Shown piece by piece: positions 26,683 to 35,982 of a DNA stretch of 64,000 bases. How positions within the stretch are numbered: position 1 is the stretch's first letter; every line of letters starts with the position of its first letter. Origin of the DNA: SIG480 sp045537045 (lineage in GTDB: Bacteria > Bacillota > Clostridia > Oscillospirales > JAAYXM01); contig JAZSOS010000049.1 of assembly GCA_045537045.1 (NCBI GenBank), positions 1-64,000 on the forward strand, in the 5' to 3' direction. The notes under the pieces were generated by a model. That model was given only the letters and a program-made list of their open reading frames with translations, made no database searches and had not been told where the DNA came from. The position numbers and the translations under genes were made by a program.

Positions 26683-27723
26683 ATGAAAAAAGTAAGATGG
26701 GGAGTTATCGGCGCCGGCGGTATTGCAGACAGACGTACTCTTCCGGGCATGATGCTTTCCGATGAGGCAGAGCTTATTGCTGTTATGGAAATCAACGGTG
26801 AGCTTGCAGAAAAGCTTCGTGTAAAATACGGCGCAAAGCGCGCTTACACAGACCACAAGGCACTTCTCGCAGATCCCGAGGTTGATGTTGTTTACATCGC
26901 ATCACCGGTTAACTGCCATAAGGAGCAGGCTATTGATGCCGCTCGCGCAAAGAAGGATATCCTTCTTGAGAAGCCGATTTGCCTTGACATTGCAGACGGT
27001 GAAGAAGTTCTCCGTGTTTGCGAAGAAGAGGGCGTAAAGATTGCAACAGGATTCCTTATGCGCTTCCACGCAATCAACTCAAAAATCCGCGAGATTGTTC
27101 AGTCCGGTCAGATTGGTCAGATTATCAATTGCCGTGCTCAGTTTAGCTGCTGGTATCCGGAAATTCCGGGCGCATGGCGTCAGGTAAAGGCTCTCTCAGG
27201 TGGCGGCGCACTCATGGATATGGGTGTTCACTGCATCGACCTTCTCCACTTCATCACAGGCTCAAAGGCAAAGCGTGTTGCATCCTTCTGCAAGACCAAC
27301 ACCTTCTCCTATGAGGTTGAGGATCAGGCTTCTCTTATGATGGAGCTTGAAAACGGTGCTGTTGCATATGTTGAGTCAAACTTCAACATTCCGGATGCAG
27401 TGCCAAGTAAGCTTGAAATCTACGGTACAGCAGGTTCAATCGTTGCTTACGGCACTCTTTCTCAGGAAGAGGGCGGAACAATTGATGTTATTGCCGCTGA
27501 CAGCTCTCTCGGCTATGACGCACAGCAGACGAGAAACGAAGTCAAGAAGATGGAAGTCCAGGTTGAGTTCGGTAACATGTATACCAAGGAACTTGACAGC
27601 TTCGGTCGCTCACACCGCGACGGTGCTCCGGTTGAAGTTCCGGCAGCAGATGCAATTTATGCTCAGCGCGTAATTCAGGCTGCATACGAGTCTTCAGAGA
27701 CAGGCAAGTTTGTAGAGCTTTAA
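26683..27723 (+). CDS. Gfo/Idh/MocA family oxidoreductase
   Basis: A 346-residue NAD(P)-dependent sugar dehydrogenase. The N-terminal Rossmann motif is GVIGAGGIADRRTLPGM (GxGxxA form) and the conserved EKP motif appears as LEKPICLD at about residue 96. The C-terminal domain contains GGGALMDMGVHCIDLLHF with the catalytic Asp/His region. Substrate is not evident; with the PIG-L and NagB-like neighbours, a modified amino sugar or an inositol-like polyol is plausible. It is 26 bases downstream of the NagB-like gene and ends the operon before a bidirectional terminator. Confidence 0.9.
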   Translation: MKKVRWGVIGAGGIADRRTLPGMMLSDEAELIAVMEINGELAEKLRVKYGAKRAYTDHKALLADPEVDVVYIASPVNCHKEQAIDAARAKKDILLEKPICLDIADGEEVLRVCEEEGVKIATGFLMRFHAINSKIREIVQSGQIGQIINCRAQFSCWYPEIPGAWRQVKALSGGGALMDMGVHCIDLLHFITGSKAKRVASFCKTNTFSYEVEDQASLMMELENGAVAYVESNFNIPDAVPSKLEIYGTAGSIVAYGTLSQEEGGTIDVIAADSSLGYDAQQTRNEVKKMEVQVEFGNMYTKELDSFGRSHRDGAPVEVPAADAIYAQRVIQAAYESSETGKFVEL

Positions 27724-27815
27724 TCTTCAGGCAAGGTAAAAAACTTTGCAACTAAAAAAGTTTTTTGCTCTCCGACATAAAATCAGGACTGTAATTTCAA
27801 TATTGCACCAATAAG

Positions 27816-27853
27816 AAACAGCGCAAAAGTTAATTTTACTTTTGCGCTGTTTT
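27816..27853. terminator. Bidirectional terminator between convergent genes
   Basis: A 15-base perfect stem, AAACAGCGCAAAAGT / ACTTTTGCGCTGTTT, with a seven-base loop and flanking A and T runs serving both strands. Confidence 0.9.
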
Positions 27854-27890
27854 ACTCATAATATAGTTTGCTGTGTGTAGTTTATGCACT

Positions 27891-28706
27891 TTACATACCG
27901 AATATATGCTTTATCGCGTGTGTTATGCCGAACTCGTCGTTTGAAAGCGTAACAAAATCGCAAATTTCCTTTATTTGCTCTTCTGCATTGCCCATAGCAA
28001 CGGAAAAGCCGGCGGTGCGAAGCATAGTTTCGTCGTTCATGCTGTCGCCAAACGCAGCAATTTCACTAACCGGTATACCGAGCTTTTCGGCAAGGACTTT
28101 TATTCCGTTTCCCTTTGTTGTGTTATCGGGCATTATATCTATCAGATTCTTGCCGGACGATACAATGGTGAGCGTGTTTTCTTCATTGAATCTCCGCTCA
28201 AATTCAGGAATGCGCGCAGTGTCGTCGTGGATGAGAATTTTCACAATGTTTGAAAAAGCGTTTTTTGCCGGATACTGCGAGGCTTCGCGGATGGGAATCT
28301 TGAACTCTTGCGGAGCAGTTTCGTTATACGCCATAAAAAACTTTACCCGTTCGCTTGAGTATGCGTGGTAGACATATTCTGGAGTGTAGAAGAGATAGTC
28401 AATACCTTCCGTGTTTGCGGTATCAATTATCCGCTTTGCATCTTCTGCGCGTAATAATTTCCGGTGCAGAACCTCTCCCGTAGTGATATTTATTATCTGC
28501 CCGCCGTTGCAGGTGATGACCGGATCTGCAACGCCGAGAGAATGAACATACTCACGTATTTGTAAATCCGAGCGACCGGTGGCAATGATGATTTTTACGC
28601 CCTTTTCGCTTAAGTTTCTGAGCGTTTTTTTGTCGGTATCCGAAATTACGTTTTCGGATGTCAGAAGCGTACCGTCAAGGTCAAATACGCAACAGCTGAT
28701 TTTCAT
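27891..28706 (-). CDS. Cof-type HAD-IIB hydrolase
   Basis: A 271-residue phosphatase of the Cof/YidA branch of the HAD superfamily. Motif I is DLDGTLL with both Asp, motif II IIATGRS, motif III the Lys in the GNGIKVLAEKLGI segment, and motif IV FGDSMNDETML. The IIB cap lies between motifs II and III. Family members dephosphorylate sugar phosphates, FMN or PLP in vitro; the physiological substrate cannot be inferred. It is read leftward and ends beyond the bidirectional terminator. Confidence 0.93.
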   Translation of the reverse strand: MKISCCVFDLDGTLLTSENVISDTDKKTLRNLSEKGVKIIIATGRSDLQIREYVHSLGVADPVITCNGGQIINITTGEVLHRKLLRAEDAKRIIDTANTEGIDYLFYTPEYVYHAYSSERVKFFMAYNETAPQEFKIPIREASQYPAKNAFSNIVKILIHDDTARIPEFERRFNEENTLTIVSSGKNLIDIMPDNTTKGNGIKVLAEKLGIPVSEIAAFGDSMNDETMLRTAGFSVAMGNAEEQIKEICDFVTLSNDEFGITHAIKHIFGM

Positions 28707-28793
28707 CTTCCATACCTCTTAACTTTTCAATTTTCGCTCTTATCTTTTATATTATATGCAATCCCCGCCGTCAGGCGAGGATTAAAGAACAGT

Positions 28794-29132
28794 TTACTCC
28801 CAGTTTTTCCATATCTCGGGGCAATAGCCGATTGTTATTTCTCTGCCGTTTCTTACAATTGGCGTAGAAATAAGCTCCGGATTATCAAAAAGCTTGTCGG
28901 CTTTATCTTCATCGCTTGCCATATATTCAATAAAGCTTGCATCATAGCCTTTTGCTTTTTTGTTTATCATCGCATCAAGCCCGACCTTTGACATAACAAG
29001 GTCAAACTCCTTTGGAGAAAGCCCAAAGCGGGGAAGGTCTATCGCCTGGAATTTGATTCTTCTTTCTTTGAAGTATCTCTCTGCCTTTTTTGTATCAAAG
29101 CAGGACTTAGCACCGTAAATCTGTATATTCAT
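28794..29132 (-). CDS. ArsC/Spx-family thioredoxin-fold protein
   Basis: A 112-residue protein of the ArsC-like group. The N-terminal active-site strand is YGAKSCFDTKKAERYF with a single Cys, so it lacks the CxxC of redox-sensing Spx and looks more like a glutaredoxin-type arsenate reductase or an Spx paralogue such as MgsR/YfkN-like proteins. The C-terminal part (STPIVRNGREITIGYCPE) is the family's cis-Pro and Arg region. No ars genes are near, so arsenate reduction is not supported by context. Its start lies two bases past a short coding-like remnant (29,135-29,240). Confidence 0.8.
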   Translation of the reverse strand: MNIQIYGAKSCFDTKKAERYFKERRIKFQAIDLPRFGLSPKEFDLVMSKVGLDAMINKKAKGYDASFIEYMASDEDKADKLFDNPELISTPIVRNGREITIGYCPEIWKNWE

Positions 29133-29134
29133 TA

Positions 29135-29240
29135 TTAAAAAGACTCCATAACATACCTGAAATAGTTAAGATGCTGAGTTGCAGCAGCACTGCCGCGGAA
29201 CTCAATTCCGTCAAAACCTATATCTGAGTTTTTATATCTC
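29135..29240 (-). pseudogene. Possible C-terminal remnant of a lost gene
   Basis: Between pyk and the ArsC-like gene a frame of about 33 codons reads like the end of a real protein (GFDGIEFRGSAA, then HLNYFRYVMESF and stop) but has no start; a TAG precedes it in frame. It overlaps the last bases of pyk. I do not recognise the parent protein. It could equally be chance reading of a leader region. Confidence 0.3.
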
Positions 29241-30644
29241 TTCTACCTTGATTGTGTTTGTATTTCCGGATTTTCCGTTGATGATTCCGCCGGTAAGAAC
29301 AACGAGGTCACCCTTCTTGAGCGGGAGGTTGTCTTTTGCCGCGCGGGTTGCGTGATAGAACAAAACGTCGGAGGAGTTAAACTGCTCGCTGAGAACCGGA
29401 AGAACGCCCCAGGAAAGAGCAAGCTTGTACCATACCGCCTTGTTTGTTGCCATGCCTATGATATCTGTCGGCGCGCGGAAGCGGGATACCATACGCACCG
29501 TCATACCGGACATGGAGCTTACGACAATGGCTTTTGCATCAATGTCTATTGCCATACCGCAGGTAGCATGGGAGATGGCGTCAACCTTGTTCTTTATCTT
29601 GAAAGAGCTTGTGCGGAAGCGCTTTTCATAGTTAATATTCTTTTCTGTTTCCTCAACTATCTCTTCCATTGCGGTTATGGTTTCAACCGGATATTTACCC
29701 GCCGCAGTTTCGCCCGAGAGCATAACCGCGCTCGTGCCGTCGTAAACTGCGTTTGCAACGTCGGAAATTTCGGCACGGGTCGGGCGCGGGTTGTGAATCA
29801 TGGATTCAAGCATTTCCGTTGCGGTAATAACACGCTCTCCGAGCAGGCGGCACTTTGTGATGAGATATTTCTGTATTGCCGGAAGCTCCGCAAACGGAAC
29901 TTCAACGCCGAGGTCACCGCGGGCAACCATAATACCTTCGCAGACCTCGCAAATTTCCTCAATGTTGTCAACACCCGAGCGGTTTTCAATTTTTGCAATA
30001 ACCTCGATATTCTCTCCACCGTTTTGGGCAAGAAAGTTTTTAAGGTCAATCACGTCCTGATTTGATGAAACAAATGATGCAGCTACGAAATCAACTTCGT
30101 TTTCAATGCCGAAGAGAAGGTCTTCTTTATCCTGCTCGCTTAAGTATTCCTTTTTGAGAACTTTGTTTGGAAAGCTCATGCTCTTGCGGTTTGAAAGCTC
30201 GCCTCCTGCGATAACCTCGCAAATTACATCTCGACCGCTTATCTCGGAAACCTGAAAGATGACGAGACCGTTGTTTACGAGCACGCGGTCGCCTACGGCA
30301 AGGTCGTTTGCAAGACCGGCATAGTTTACGGAAACGCGCGTGTTATCACCCACCACATCTTCTGTTGTGAAGGTGAATTTATCGCCGGCAACTACCGTGA
30401 CCTTGTCGTTTTGGAAGGTTTTTATCCTGTATTCAGGGCCTTTTGTATCAAGCATAATTGCAATCGGCAGATTAAGCTTTTGGCGGACGCGCTTTATCAT
30501 ATCAAGCTTTTCTTTGTGTTCGGCGTGAGTGCCGTGAGAAAAGTTAAGGCGGGCAACGTTAAGTCCTGCGCGGCACATGGCTTCAAATGTGGCATCGTCT
30601 GCACTTGCCGGGCCTATGGTACAAACAATTTTTGTCTTTCGCAT
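29232..30644 (-). CDS. pyk: Pyruvate kinase
   Basis: A 470-residue glycolytic enzyme that makes pyruvate and ATP from phosphoenolpyruvate and ADP. The N-terminus KTKIVCTIGPAS, the B-domain start MLDTKGPEYR, the K-containing IAKIENRSGVDN, MVARGDLGVEVP and TATEMLESM are all textbook pyruvate-kinase motifs. It ends shortly after the C domain, so it lacks the extra PEP-utiliser-like domain of Bacillus Pyk. ATG 30644 follows GGAAG; a longer frame upstream is discarded. It appears monocistronic and is read leftward. Confidence 0.97.
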   Translation of the reverse strand: MRKTKIVCTIGPASADDATFEAMCRAGLNVARLNFSHGTHAEHKEKLDMIKRVRQKLNLPIAIMLDTKGPEYRIKTFQNDKVTVVAGDKFTFTTEDVVGDNTRVSVNYAGLANDLAVGDRVLVNNGLVIFQVSEISGRDVICEVIAGGELSNRKSMSFPNKVLKKEYLSEQDKEDLLFGIENEVDFVAASFVSSNQDVIDLKNFLAQNGGENIEVIAKIENRSGVDNIEEICEVCEGIMVARGDLGVEVPFAELPAIQKYLITKCRLLGERVITATEMLESMIHNPRPTRAEISDVANAVYDGTSAVMLSGETAAGKYPVETITAMEEIVEETEKNINYEKRFRTSSFKIKNKVDAISHATCGMAIDIDAKAIVVSSMSGMTVRMVSRFRAPTDIIGMATNKAVWYKLALSWGVLPVLSEQFNSSDVLFYHATRAAKDNLPLKKGDLVVLTGGIINGKSGNTNTIKVEEI

Positions 30645-30767
30645 ATATAAATCTTCCTTTCCGGGAATAATCAAAACTTCCACCCAATATATCATATCAC
30701 AGAATGGGCGGAAGATAAAGCAAAATTAATTTTTTCACAAGCTTTTTTATTGTGAATCAAAGAAACT

Positions 30768-31697
30768 TTAGCAAAACAGTCCCGGTGTTGAGAGATAGCG
30801 TGCGCCGGAGTCCGGAGCAATGGCAACGATAAGCTTACCTGCGTTTTCCGGGCGGCGTGCATAGCGCTCTGCTGCATAAATCGCAGCACCGGAGGTGATT
30901 CCGCAGAATATACCGTCAGTGCGGCAGATATCACGCGCGGCGGAATATGCATCTTCGGCAGAAACAGTTATAATCTCATCATAGCTTGCGGTATCAAGCG
31001 CTTTCGGAATGAAACCTGCGCCGATTCCCTGAAGCTTGTGCGCACCTGCGCATCCTCCCGAGAGAACGGGGGAGTCACACGGCTCGACTGCTATGACTTT
31101 GATTTGCGGATTCAGCTTTTTAAGTGCACGTCCGATTCCCGAAACGGTTCCGCCGGAACCCACGCCGCAAACAACGGCATCCACGCGCCCGTCTGTATCT
31201 TCCCATATCTCACGCGCTGTTGTTTCTTCGTGGATTGCGGGGTTTGCGGGGTTTTCAAACTGATTCGGAATAAAGCTTCCGGGAAGTTTGCGAGAAAGCT
31301 CTTCTGCTCTGCGTATTGCGCCATTCATCCCTTCGCTTCCGGGGGTGAGGACAAGCTCTGCACCATATGCAGAGAGAAGTGCACGCCGCTCTGCGCTCAT
31401 TGTATCGGGCATTGTGAGAACAACGCGGTATCCGCGGGCAGCACCTATTGCGGCGAGCCCGATGCCCGTGTTTCCACTTGTTGGCTCAATGATAACCGAG
31501 CCGGGCGCGAGAAGTCCACGCTTTTCAGCATCCAGTATCATACCGAGCGCTGCGCGATCCTTTACGCTGCCGGTCGGGTTGAGGTATTCAAGCTTTGCCG
31601 CAACGGTTGCGGGGATTTTTCGCTCGGATATATAGTTTCGAAGCTCCAGTATCGGTGTGTTTCCGATAATGCTTTCTATGGACTTGTGAATGTTCAC
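30768..31697 (-). CDS. cysK: Cysteine synthase (O-acetylserine sulfhydrylase)
   Basis: A 309-residue fold-type II PLP enzyme that makes cysteine from O-acetylserine and sulfide. NPTGSVKDRAA carries the Schiff-base Lys, EPTSGNTGIGLA is the substrate carboxylate loop, and GVGSGGTVSGIGRAL is the PLP-phosphate loop. GITSGAAIYAA is near the C-terminus. The length matches CysK rather than cystathionine beta-synthase. It is 12 bases past the YdcF-like gene, so co-transcription with nadE and ydcF is possible. Confidence 0.95.
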   Translation of the reverse strand: MNIHKSIESIIGNTPILELRNYISERKIPATVAAKLEYLNPTGSVKDRAALGMILDAEKRGLLAPGSVIIEPTSGNTGIGLAAIGAARGYRVVLTMPDTMSAERRALLSAYGAELVLTPGSEGMNGAIRRAEELSRKLPGSFIPNQFENPANPAIHEETTAREIWEDTDGRVDAVVCGVGSGGTVSGIGRALKKLNPQIKVIAVEPCDSPVLSGGCAGAHKLQGIGAGFIPKALDTASYDEIITVSAEDAYSAARDICRTDGIFCGITSGAAIYAAERYARRPENAGKLIVAIAPDSGARYLSTPGLFC

Positions 31698-31709
31698 AGG
31701 TGCAACCTC

Positions 31710-32456
31710 CTAAATATGACCGAGAAGCTTTGCCTTGACAAGTGCAAAACCTTCACGGACTGCATAATTTATGCGAAGAATGGGAAGAGATGACTTCGCA
31801 GAGAGCATCACGGCAGGAAGACCTTGCTTTTTTGCAAGAAGCCGTGCGCGGAATATGTGATAATCGCTTGACACAATCGCCGCGCTCCCGCCGCCGCGTG
31901 AGTCGATTATTTCGCGTGAGTAAATCAGGTTTTCATTTGTGTTCGTTGCTTTTTCTTCTTTTATTATCCTCGCGCGGGGGATTCCGTTGGAAACAAGATA
32001 CCTCTCCATCGCGAGTGCCTCGGTTATCGTTTCGCCGCTACCCTGAGAACCGCTTACTATTGCGATGCTCGCGGGGTATTCGGTCATATATGTGACTGTG
32101 CGCTGCAGCCTGTCAACGAGAGTGAGCGACGGCGTTTCTTTGTCAAGCCCCGCGCCGAGAACGATTACATAATCGCACGCTACTGGCGCATCACCGCTCA
32201 TGTCTCGTACGACAATACCTGTCATTACTGCGGTAAACCCGATGCCGAGCGCGGCGAGGGCGACGACGATGCGCCGCAGAATGATAAGTGCACGATTTGT
32301 TATTCCGATGCTGAGCGCAAGATAGATAAGAAATGCGCCGAGAACGAAAATCAGAAATCCGGTAAAGCTGTATCCGACAAGGCAAAAGATAAAAACAAAT
32401 GAAACGCAGAAGCAGAGCGCGGCAAAAAGAGAAAGAACCTTTTTCATATTACTCAT
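31710..32456 (-). CDS. YdcF/SanA family membrane protein (DUF218)
   Basis: A 248-residue protein with two or three hydrophobic segments in the first 80 residues and a DUF218 domain afterwards (CDYVIVLGAGLD, then IVSGSQGSGETITEALAM and SSDYHIFRARLLA). These motifs match the ElyC/SanA/YdcF proteins, thought to act in envelope or cell-wall precursor metabolism; no reaction is settled for most members. Its start overlaps the nadE stop by 8 bases, so translation is probably coupled. The stated start has a poor ribosome site; the Met three codons later is an alternative. Confidence 0.85.
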   Translation of the reverse strand: MSNMKKVLSLFAALCFCVSFVFIFCLVGYSFTGFLIFVLGAFLIYLALSIGITNRALIILRRIVVALAALGIGFTAVMTGIVVRDMSGDAPVACDYVIVLGAGLDKETPSLTLVDRLQRTVTYMTEYPASIAIVSGSQGSGETITEALAMERYLVSNGIPRARIIKEEKATNTNENLIYSREIIDSRGGGSAAIVSSDYHIFRARLLAKKQGLPAVMLSAKSSLPILRINYAVREGFALVKAKLLGHI

Positions 32457-33186
32457 TGATTTCGCGGAACATGTTCGTTGCGCGGCGCTTATGTGCGCTT
32501 CTTGAATGGTAACGATTGATGATTTCGATGCTTTCCGGCTTTCCTGTTCCGTTTAAAATGTATTCATCAATTTCGGCATACGTTACGCCCATGTCCTTTT
32601 CGTCCGTCTGCCCTTCATACAATCCTGCTGACGGAGCTTTCGTGATAACGGACTCCGGTGCGCCGAGAAAACGCAGGAACTCATAGACTTCACCGACAGT
32701 CAGGTCGGAGATGGGGTTGAAGTCACATGCGCCGTCTCCGTGCTTTGTGAAATATCCCATATAACGCTCACTGCGGTTTCCCGTACCTGCAACAAGGCGG
32801 TTTTCCGCTGCCGCAACGGTGTAAAGCGTCGTCATGCGAAGTCTTGGCGGGAGATTTACAAGCGCATTGCTATTAAGCTCGACCTCATCGCCCATCATTT
32901 CAAGCATAGCCGCACGGACGGGGGTTAAATCGAATGTGCGGTGCTCGATGTTAAATTTCTTTGCAACGGCAAGCGCGTCGTCCATATCCGAGCCGAAATT
33001 TTGCTTTGAGTGGCAGGGCATCTGTATGCAGACCGTGTTTTCACACGCCTTTTTGCAGAGAATGCCGACAAGCGCACAGTCCTTTCCGCCGGAGTTTCCG
33101 AAAACAATTCCCGAGGTATGGCTTTCCTCTATAAGATTTTTTATATAAGAGACTCGATCATTAAGCTCTTTTGCATAATCGCGCAT
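32449..33186 (-). CDS. nadE: NAD+ synthase, ammonia-dependent
   Basis: A 245-residue ATP-pyrophosphatase-type enzyme making NAD+ from deamido-NAD+. The P-loop GNSGGKDCALVGIL corresponds to the SGGxDS loop, with a Cys in place of the usual Ser. YMGYFTKHGDGACDFNPI is the family's signature region. There is no N-terminal glutaminase domain, so it needs ammonia directly. Start ATG 33186 follows AAAGGATG. Overlap with the YdcF gene indicates an operon. Confidence 0.9.
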   Translation of the reverse strand: MRDYAKELNDRVSYIKNLIEESHTSGIVFGNSGGKDCALVGILCKKACENTVCIQMPCHSKQNFGSDMDDALAVAKKFNIEHRTFDLTPVRAAMLEMMGDEVELNSNALVNLPPRLRMTTLYTVAAAENRLVAGTGNRSERYMGYFTKHGDGACDFNPISDLTVGEVYEFLRFLGAPESVITKAPSAGLYEGQTDEKDMGVTYAEIDEYILNGTGKPESIEIINRYHSRSAHKRRATNMFREINE

Positions 33187-33270
33187 AATAAAACATCCTT
33201 TCAGTATTATAGAAACAGTATACCACAAATTCCCGCTCTATACAAGAAAAAGAGCAACGATAAAAGAAAG

Positions 33271-33308
33271 AAACGTTCTTGCAGCGCAACTCCGCCGCAA
33301 GAACGTTT
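33271..33308. terminator. Terminator hairpin, repeat copy 1
   Basis: Arms AAACGTTCTTGCAGCG / CGCCGCAAGAACGTTT with a short loop. Nearly the same hairpin stands at 39,541-39,578. It lies between the AEC transporter and nadE and can serve the leftward transporter unit. Confidence 0.8.
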
Positions 33309-33312
33309 GCTG

Positions 33313-34281
33313 TTACAGATACACTATAAAAAGTAAATACATTAGTGGAATTGTAATAACAGACAGTGTGTGTGATATCATAGTCATTGATGCGCCGGTT
33401 TTTGTCTCTCCTCCGTATGCCGCAGGATAAACTATTGTATTAAGACCAAGCGGTGTTCCAAATGCAACCAGAGCCAGCGTCATAATTTCCTTGCTCGTTC
33501 CTATGCCTTTTAATATAAGCAAAATAACAGCAGGGATAACGACCAGTCTCAAAAAGGAAGCTATATATACTTTCTTGTTTGATATAAGCTCTTTGAAATT
33601 ATATCCGCCAATCACAAATCCTGCCAGAACCATAGCAACGGGGCCTTGGCATTTTCCTGCACTGTCAAATGCATTAATCAAGAATTCCGGTACATATTGT
33701 GTTAAGTTGAGAAGTCCGAATAACATACCGATTATTAAAGCTATCATCGGTGGGGTCAAAAGTCCTTTTTTAAAATTATCAAAAATACTTGCGTTTTGTT
33801 CTTTCGGTATCAATATGTATAAGCCCCAGCTGCTGCACAAAATTCCAACCCAAAATACAAATAATGAGTATTTATAGAAAAAATCTGCTCCCCATACACC
33901 AAGGATTATAAAATTACCCATAAAGCCGTAATTCCCGAAAGTCATGGCATACTTATAAATATTTCTCTGGTATGCATTTTCGGATGACTCCGGATTTTTC
34001 CTTACAAAACATCTCGACAGCGGATAAGAAAGAATAATGGAGAATAAAACAATTACAAGCCCGTACAGTATGAGATTTGCATTTTCTGTAAAGGTCTCAA
34101 CCGTACATTTGGTCATCTGGTTAAACAAAGAAAGCGCGGGAACAAAAATAAATGTTTCCATCTTCGCCATCACAGTTCCTGAATTTTCCGGAAACTTGCT
34201 TGTCTTTCTTAATAAAAAGCCCACTGAAATCAGGCTGAACATCATTAGCATTTGCTTTAATGTAAGATTAAAAATTTCCAT
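33313..34281 (-). CDS. AEC family transporter
   Basis: A 322-residue integral membrane protein with about ten hydrophobic segments, of the auxin-efflux-carrier (AEC/BASS-like) family. N-terminal FLLRKTSKFPENSG and C-terminal ALVAFGTPLGLNTIVYP match the family's two five-helix halves. Bacterial members export or import carboxylates such as malate. It is the last gene of a leftward group after an amidohydrolase and an AraC regulator, suggesting uptake or efflux of a substrate or product of the amidohydrolase. Confidence 0.87.
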   Translation of the reverse strand: MEIFNLTLKQMLMMFSLISVGFLLRKTSKFPENSGTVMAKMETFIFVPALSLFNQMTKCTVETFTENANLILYGLVIVLFSIILSYPLSRCFVRKNPESSENAYQRNIYKYAMTFGNYGFMGNFIILGVWGADFFYKYSLFVFWVGILCSSWGLYILIPKEQNASIFDNFKKGLLTPPMIALIIGMLFGLLNLTQYVPEFLINAFDSAGKCQGPVAMVLAGFVIGGYNFKELISNKKVYIASFLRLVVIPAVILLILKGIGTSKEIMTLALVAFGTPLGLNTIVYPAAYGGETKTGASMTMISHTLSVITIPLMYLLFIVYL

Positions 34282-34295
34282 ATGTTTCTCCTGTG

Positions 34296-35075
34296 TTAAA
34301 TGCGCAACAGCCGTTTTGCGTTTCGTGAAAAGATTTGTTCCTTTTCGCTGTCAGTGAGCAACGGGTCAAGCAGCACGCTTCCGATGAATGTGGCAGGGCT
34401 GCAGGTTGGGAAATCCGAACCGAAGAGGATTCTGTCTGCACCCACCTCATCAATTGCGCGCCGAAGCATACCGTAGCGGTGGGGTCCAAGACCGGAAATA
34501 TCCAGATAATAGTTCTCAAACCTTTTCATGCGCTCGATATGACGCATGAAATCCGGATACTCACCCGGGTGTGCGCCGACGATGATAACATCGCGGTGGC
34601 AATTTAGCATTTCATCCATCGCATCGTCATAACGGTCCCAACTGTGAAGGCTCACAACCATATTATGCTTTGCAGCCTCATCAAGAAGATGCGAGAATTC
34701 TTCGGAGGAATAATCCTCCCATCCGTCAAGATATGGAACAAGCTCACCCACAAGCTTGATTCCGAGCTTTGCCATGCGCTTAATTTCAGCGATTGATTCA
34801 TCAACATAATTGGGATTTATGTGAAACCCGGGGATATAAAAATCGCCGTACTGCTCACGGAGTTTCAATGCTTCATCATTGTTTTTTTGTATATCCGCCC
34901 AAGCTGTTTTTTTCGAAAGAGAGTTTACCGAACCGCAGATTTTTGTAACATTGAGGGAGGCGAAAATTCCCCGGGTGTTTTCAGTGCTCATTCTGCAAAA
35001 GTCTTTATGCGCGCAGATGTTTGTCTGCACATCCCAAAAGGGATGTGTGTGGAAGTCTATAATCTCAAAGCTCAT
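34296..35075 (-). CDS. Amidohydrolase family protein (TIM-barrel metal hydrolase)
   Basis: A 259-residue metal-dependent hydrolase/decarboxylase of the amidohydrolase_2 type. DFHTHPFWD gives the HxH metal ligands on strand 1, SLHSWDRYD and IIVGAHPGEYPDFM fit the strand-5/6 His region, and LFGSDFPTCSPATF has the catalytic Asp on strand 8. Substrate is unknown; the 2-pyrone-4,6-dicarboxylate or acyl-hydrolase groups are close relatives. Its start overlaps the AraC stop by 11 bases and it lies 14 bases before the AEC transporter. Confidence 0.82.
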   Translation of the reverse strand: MSFEIIDFHTHPFWDVQTNICAHKDFCRMSTENTRGIFASLNVTKICGSVNSLSKKTAWADIQKNNDEALKLREQYGDFYIPGFHINPNYVDESIAEIKRMAKLGIKLVGELVPYLDGWEDYSSEEFSHLLDEAAKHNMVVSLHSWDRYDDAMDEMLNCHRDVIIVGAHPGEYPDFMRHIERMKRFENYYLDISGLGPHRYGMLRRAIDEVGADRILFGSDFPTCSPATFIGSVLLDPLLTDSEKEQIFSRNAKRLLRI

Positions 35076-35943
35076 CGCTTGTCTCCTCCGCAGAGTGTGA
35101 TTTTCGTCTGTCGGTAGACTGCTTTCTGTATTCCTTAACCGTCATACCGTACTTGTTTTTAAAATGCCTTGTGAAATTCCGCTCATCTCCGAAGCCGACC
35201 ATATCAACAAGCTCGCGAACCGAATAATTGCGCTCGTTTAAAAGGATTGCCGCGTGCGTAAGCCGCACATCAATGAGATGCTTTACAAGCGTTGTTCCGG
35301 TTTTGGTTTTGAATATGCGTGTAAGCTGTGCGTAGCTTATGTGAAGAAGCTGGGGCAGAGCATTCACGGTAAAATCAATGTTTGAATAGTTAAGCTCTAT
35401 AAGCTCTTTTGCGTTGGCAACTATGTCAATTTCCATATCGGAAAGGGATTCCGGTGCAGAAGAAGACATATTCATAACAAGTATCTGCATAAAGGTTGAA
35501 AGCGTCATATAGTACCGCATAGAGATTGGAACATCGGCGGTGAAAAGCTCGGTTAAAAGATGCGTAACCGTCTGCGGGGATTTTGCCGTGCGAACCGGAT
35601 TTTCTCTTGAAAATCCCATGGCTTTTGCCATGTCGCGTGCCGAATCGTGAATTATCGAGAACCAGAAATAACACCACGGGTCAGATTTGCTCGGGTAATA
35701 CATATGCGTTTCATCAGGCGGCAGGAAGAAAAAATCTCCTGCGTTTATCTGATATGTTTTTCCGTTAAAGGCAAGTGTTCCGCGGCCTTCGCACACGTAG
35801 TGCAGCATGTACGTCGGCTGGACGCAAAGGAATTTCTGGTGATCGTTTTTCTTGCGGAAATCGTGGAATCCGATTTGCACAAAGTTAAGGGGACCGCGGT
35901 CTTCTTTATTAAACGAAAAAACAGTGTTTTTTGAAAGCGCCAT
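35065..35943 (-). CDS. AraC-family transcriptional regulator
   Basis: A 292-residue regulator with an N-terminal cupin (GDFFFLPPDETHMYYP and nearby strands) and a C-terminal double HTH; VRELVDMVGFGDERNFTRHFKNKYG is the second helix pair region. It resembles the regulator at 8,947-9,777 in domain order. ATG 35943 follows AAGGAG by a normal distance. Position inside a group with an amidohydrolase, a transporter and a truncated oxidoreductase suggests it controls these, but no operator could be singled out. Confidence 0.87.
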   Translation of the reverse strand: MALSKNTVFSFNKEDRGPLNFVQIGFHDFRKKNDHQKFLCVQPTYMLHYVCEGRGTLAFNGKTYQINAGDFFFLPPDETHMYYPSKSDPWCYFWFSIIHDSARDMAKAMGFSRENPVRTAKSPQTVTHLLTELFTADVPISMRYYMTLSTFMQILVMNMSSSAPESLSDMEIDIVANAKELIELNYSNIDFTVNALPQLLHISYAQLTRIFKTKTGTTLVKHLIDVRLTHAAILLNERNYSVRELVDMVGFGDERNFTRHFKNKYGMTVKEYRKQSTDRRKSHSAEETSDEL

Positions 35944-35982
35944 GTGTATCACACTCCTTACATTATAAAATGCCGGTGTCTT

